A DNA stretch of 64,000 nucleotides from Streptomyces sp. NBC_00271 (lineage in GTDB: Bacteria > Actinomycetota > Actinomycetes > Streptomycetales > Streptomycetaceae): the NCBI RefSeq assembly GCF_036178845.1, contig NZ_CP108070.1, forward strand, positions 9,610,001 to 9,674,000. Reading direction: 5' to 3'. Shown here in pieces: positions 61,096 through 64,000 of this stretch. Below the pieces are notes generated by a model. It had not been told where the DNA came from, searched no databases, and saw only the letters and a list, made by a program, of their open reading frames with translations. The number at the start of each line of letters is the position of its first letter. The first letter of the stretch is position 1. The position numbers were made by a program, and so were the translations under genes.

Positions 61096-62250
61096 TCATG
61101 CCAGGACCAGTCGCACCGGCGCCGCCCCCGCCCTCGGCGGCAGCTGCAGCCCGCCGCGCCCCGGCGTGATCGAGCCGAGCACACTCGGATGCCGGGCCCC
61201 GGTGCTCACCGGATCGGTGCCCGTGAGGCCGTGCAGCGTCAGGAAACCCAGCACGGCGAAGGCGTACGCCTCCTTGGCTGCCGCGGGCAGACCCAGAGCG
61301 TCGGACGTGCGTACGGGCACTCCCGACAACTCCGCGCCCAGCATCGCCATCAACGCCGGATTGCGGGTGCCGCCGCCGGACGCGATCACCTCCGTGGCAC
61401 CCACCGAGCGCACCGCGTCGGCGACCGTACGGGCGGTGAGCCGGGTGAGGGTCGCGATGACGTCCTCGGCGGTGAGCGTGCCGAACCCGGTCAGCGCGTC
61501 GCGCAGATGGCCGAGGTGGAAGAGCTCCTTGCCGGTGGTCTTGGGCGCGGGCAGCGCGTAGTACGGCTCCGCGAGCAGCCGGTCAAGCAACGGTTCGTGC
61601 ACGGTGCCGCGGGCGGCGAGGGCGCCGTCCACGTCGTAGTGCAGACGTCCCCCGGTCAATCCCCGCACGGCCGCGTCGACGAGGGCGCACCCGGGCCCGG
61701 AGTCGAAGGCGGTGCCGTCCGGCGCGGTGAGGTTGGCGATGCCGCCGAGGTTCAGCGCCACCGGACTCCCCGCCCTGCCGCGCAGCCACAGCAGGTCGAC
61801 CAGGCTCACCAGGGGCGCGCCCTGACCGCCGGCGGCGATGTCCCTGGGGCGGAAGTCGGCGACCACCGGCAGCCCGGTCGCCTCGGCGATCCAGGCCGGC
61901 TGACCGAGCTGGAGCGTCCCGTGCGCCCGCCCGTCCTCGACCCAGTGGTAGACGGTCTGCCCGTGCGAGGCGACCAACTCGGCTCTCCCTCCGCACAGTT
62001 CACGGTCGGCCCGGACCGCCGCCGCGGCGAACGCCTGCCCGATCAGGGTGTCCAGACGGCACACCTCGGCCAGCGTGGTGGCCGCCGGGGGCAGCGCCGC
62101 CGCGAGCGCCTCGCGCAGCGCGCCGTCGTACGCCTCACCGACCATCCCGAGCGGCCGCAGAGTGAGGTCCTCACCTTCGAGGGTCAGTTCGGCCGCCGCC
62201 GCGTCGATCGCGTCGTACGACGTCCCGGACATCAGGCCGATCACCCGCAC
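61096..62250 (-). CDS. anmK: Anhydro-N-acetylmuramic acid kinase
   Basis: 384-aa ASKHA-fold kinase that phosphorylates and opens 1,6-anhydro-MurNAc to MurNAc-6-phosphate in peptidoglycan recycling. Motifs: RVIGLMSGTSYDAIDA at the N-terminus, HGQTVYHW, LNLGGIANLTA, FDSGPGCALVDA, and VIASGGGTRNPALM. The first motif has YDAID where AnmK usually has LDGxD. The GTG at 62250 follows GAGGGAG, five bases after the MFS stop. No murQ etherase is adjacent. Confidence 0.9.
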   Translation of the reverse strand: MRVIGLMSGTSYDAIDAAAAELTLEGEDLTLRPLGMVGEAYDGALREALAAALPPAATTLAEVCRLDTLIGQAFAAAAVRADRELCGGRAELVASHGQTVYHWVEDGRAHGTLQLGQPAWIAEATGLPVVADFRPRDIAAGGQGAPLVSLVDLLWLRGRAGSPVALNLGGIANLTAPDGTAFDSGPGCALVDAAVRGLTGGRLHYDVDGALAARGTVHEPLLDRLLAEPYYALPAPKTTGKELFHLGHLRDALTGFGTLTAEDVIATLTRLTARTVADAVRSVGATEVIASGGGTRNPALMAMLGAELSGVPVRTSDALGLPAAAKEAYAFAVLGFLTLHGLTGTDPVSTGARHPSVLGSITPGRGGLQLPPRAGAAPVRLVLA

Positions 62251-62254
62251 GTGC

Positions 62255-63547
62255 TCAACTCCCTCGGTTGTCGGGGAGCGTGGCCAGGGCGAGCGCACTG
62301 ACGGCGCACGTCGCCGCCGCGTAGTACGCGGGGATGTCCACGCTTCCGGTCCGCTTCATCGTCTCGGTGATGATGAGGCCCGCACAGCCCGAGAACACGG
62401 CATTGGACAGGGCGTAGGCGAGTCCCAGGCCGGTGTGGCGGACGCTCGTGGGGAACATCTCGGAGAGCATGGCGGGCCCCGGGCCGGCCATCAACCCGAC
62501 GACGGCACCCGCCCCGCACACGGCGAGACCCTTCACGGCGTCCGAAGTCCCGGTGTCCTGAAGGAGGTTGAGCAGCGGGACGGACAGGACCACGACCAGG
62601 CCGGCACCGGTGAGCAGCACGGGACGCCGCCCGATCCGGTCGCTGAGCAGACCCGCCGGGACGATCGTGGCCGCGAAGCCCAGGTTGGCGAGGACCGTGG
62701 CGAGCAGCGCCTGCCGGAAGCCGGTGTGGAGGGTGTTCTGGAGGTACGAGGGGAGCACGACCAGGAAGGTGTATCCGGCCGCCGACCAGCCCATCACGCG
62801 TCCCGCTCCGAGGACGACGGCCCGCGCGACCTCGCGCCCGGGCGGGCGCTCCTGTCTCCCCTCGTGCCGGAAGGCGGGCGTCTCCTCCAGCCGCAGCCGC
62901 AGCCACAGTGCGACCAGCCCCAGCGGCAGCGTCAGCAGGAACGGCAGCCGCCAGCCCCAGTCGCTCAACTGCCCCTCGGTCAGCACCGTCGCCAGCAGCG
63001 CCGCCACACCCGCACCACCGAGCAGCCCCAGAGCCACCGTGAACGACTGCCACGACCCGTACAGCCCTCGTCTGCCCGGCGGCGCGAACTCCGTCATGAC
63101 CGAGACCGCGCCCCCGAACTCCCCGCCCGCGGACAGCCCTTGGACCACCCGCAGGAAGGTCAGCAGCCACGGCGCGAGGGCACCGATCGCGGCGTAGGTC
63201 GGCAGCACGCCGATGAGCGTCGTGGCGCCCGTCATCAGCGCGATCACCAGGATCAGTACCGGGCGGCGCCCGATCCGGTCGCCGAGCCGTCCGAACAGCG
63301 CCGCGCCCACCGGCCGGAAGAAGAACGCCAGCGCGAAGGACGCGTACGTCCTCACCAGCCCCTCGGTCTCGCTGCCGCCCTCCGGGGTGAAGAACCGGGC
63401 CGCGATGACGGTCGCGAAGTAGCCGTAGACCCCGAACTCGTACCACTCGACGAAGTTGCCGACCGAGCCCGCCAGCAGGGCCCTGCGCCGCGGGCGCGGG
63501 CGTCCGGCGGTGTGCGGGACGAAGTCGTGCACGCGGGCATCGCTCAT
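62255..63547 (-). CDS. MFS transporter, metabolite:H+ symporter type
   Basis: 430-aa twelve-helix transporter. MHS-type signature GSVGNFVEWYEFGVYGYFATVIAARFF, loop motif FGRLGDRIGRRPVLI and its repeat LLSDRIGRRPVLL. The ATG at 63547 has GAGGAGGGA upstream; longer frames lack a site. It is co-transcribed with anmK, so it may import anhydro-muropeptide sugars or a related metabolite (inference; MHS members more often carry organic acids or osmolytes). Confidence 0.87.
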   Translation of the reverse strand: MSDARVHDFVPHTAGRPRPRRRALLAGSVGNFVEWYEFGVYGYFATVIAARFFTPEGGSETEGLVRTYASFALAFFFRPVGAALFGRLGDRIGRRPVLILVIALMTGATTLIGVLPTYAAIGALAPWLLTFLRVVQGLSAGGEFGGAVSVMTEFAPPGRRGLYGSWQSFTVALGLLGGAGVAALLATVLTEGQLSDWGWRLPFLLTLPLGLVALWLRLRLEETPAFRHEGRQERPPGREVARAVVLGAGRVMGWSAAGYTFLVVLPSYLQNTLHTGFRQALLATVLANLGFAATIVPAGLLSDRIGRRPVLLTGAGLVVVLSVPLLNLLQDTGTSDAVKGLAVCGAGAVVGLMAGPGPAMLSEMFPTSVRHTGLGLAYALSNAVFSGCAGLIITETMKRTGSVDIPAYYAAATCAVSALALATLPDNRGS

Positions 63548-63586
63548 GGGTCCCTCCTCCTCGCTGTTCCTTCTCGCTGTTCCTTG

Positions 63587-63605
63587 GAAAATTAGCGCCA
63601 TTTTC
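63587..63605. promoter_or_regulatory. Inverted repeat GAAAAT-N7-ATTTTC before the MFS-anmK operon
   Basis: Perfect 6-bp arms (63587-63592 and 63600-63605), AT-rich in GC-rich DNA, 40 bases before the ATG. A possible repressor site of RpiR or similar type; the regulator is not identified. Confidence 0.45.
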
Positions 63606-63782
63606 AGGTCTTTTGACTGTCGATAACTTTCGCCACGGCTGGTCGGCGCCCCCTCGCGTCGCCTGCGGACACCTTCCGTCACCCGTCTCGGCAATAGGTG
63701 CCCCGACCCGCATCCACATCGGCTTCCGGACGGCTAGGCTCGATGTCTGTACGTCGTACGGGCGACCTGGGGAGGTAGCGGC

Positions 63783-64000
63783 ATGACGGAGGCACGGCCG
63801 GGACCGGCCGCCTCGTCCTCCCTGTGGGAGCGCGAGGCGGAGATCGCCGACGTGGTGGACGCCGTCAAGGCCCTGCGCGCGGACGCCTCGTCCTCCGGCA
63901 GCCTGCTGGTGTTCAGTGGCGAGGCGGGCATCGGCAAGACCGCGCTGCTCGCCGAGGCGCGCCGGATCGCGGAGGCCCACGGCTGCACGGTGTGGTCGGC
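63783..64000 (+). CDS. ATP-binding regulator, probably LuxR-family LAL type (5' end only)
   Basis: The first about 72 residues are visible: SSLWEREAEIADVVDAVKAL, then a Walker A motif VFSGEAGIGKTALLAEARRIAEAHG. This head is typical of large (about 900 aa) LuxR-family AAA regulators in Streptomyces. The helix-turn-helix that would prove it lies outside the window. GGGAGG precedes the ATG. Confidence 0.7.
   Translation, partial: MTEARPGPAASSSLWEREAEIADVVDAVKALRADASSSGSLLVFSGEAGIGKTALLAEARRIAEAHGCTVWS

Noticed and set aside
60985..61100. Loose repeats of about 21 bp (GGGTGTCA/GGGCGTCA) after the anmK stop
   Set aside because: Only three diverged copies; too weak to separate from base-composition bias.

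Overview
The window is chromosomal DNA of a high-GC actinomycete, almost certainly Streptomyces. Codon third positions are overwhelmingly G or C, GTG starts and 4-nt GTGA/ATGA stop-start overlaps are common, and the gene content is typical of the genus: sugar ABC transporters without their own ATPase, a GH18 chitinase with operator repeats, MmyB-type regulators, and an ECF sigma factor with a zinc-type anti-sigma. No rRNA, tRNA, CRISPR array, integrase or phage gene was seen. The mix of catabolic cassettes, pseudogenes and small orphan modules suggests accessory or chromosome-arm DNA, which is an inference.

Layout. 1-11.4 kb: a glycan-use locus. On the minus strand lie a PfkB kinase, a sugar-binding lipoprotein, two permeases and a GH2 beta-galactosidase cut by the window edge. 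On the plus strand lie a DeoR regulator, a GH4 glycosidase and a GH38 alpha-mannosidase. 11.5-12.4 kb: a sulfotransferase pseudogene broken by a short IS200/IS605-like remnant that keeps the guide-RNA (omega RNA) end but no tnpB. 12.4-18.8 kb: a chitinase with paired operator-like repeats, an ATP-grasp protein, a metallophosphoesterase overlapping a phosphopantetheinyl transferase, and an alpha/beta hydrolase. 18.9-23.6 kb: an XRE regulator, IrrE-like metalloprotein, MAB_1171c-like membrane protein and FAD monooxygenase in one operon, divergent from an MmyB sensor domain that has no DNA-binding domain.

23.7-29.6 kb: a trans-4-hydroxyproline catabolic operon (three-subunit D-hydroxyproline dehydrogenase, DapA-family deaminase, proline-racemase-family epimerase, GntR regulator) lacking the last dehydrogenase. 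29.6-35.6 kb: a LacI-controlled alpha-glucoside uptake operon ending in a GH13 enzyme. 35.6-41.3 kb: a nitrate/sulfonate-type ABC transporter beside a VanA/VanB-like Rieske oxygenase system. 41.3-43.7 kb: a regulator, CMD protein, cupin and aldo/keto reductase fragment bracketed by an exact 25-bp direct repeat, one copy of which is the start of the Rieske gene. 43.7-47.9 kb: an envelope operon (cupredoxin lipoprotein, Tat metallophosphoesterase, membrane protein, small protein) divergent from an ECF sigma/anti-sigma pair.

48.2-53.8 kb: a small ATPase anti-sigma-type protein, then a divergent four-gene module built around a TPR-CHAT protease, the best candidate for an undescribed system. 54-59.8 kb: a phospholipid-themed stretch (Tat phospholipase C, scramblase-like protein, EamA-type transporter, PAP2 phosphatase) followed by a TetR gene behind a striking array of 16-bp operator-like units. 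59.9-64 kb: a DUF2510 membrane protein, an AnmK-MFS pair for anhydromuropeptide recycling, and the start of an ATP-binding regulator that leaves the window.

Identifications rest on reading motifs. No database search was possible, and substrate assignments are inferred unless stated otherwise.
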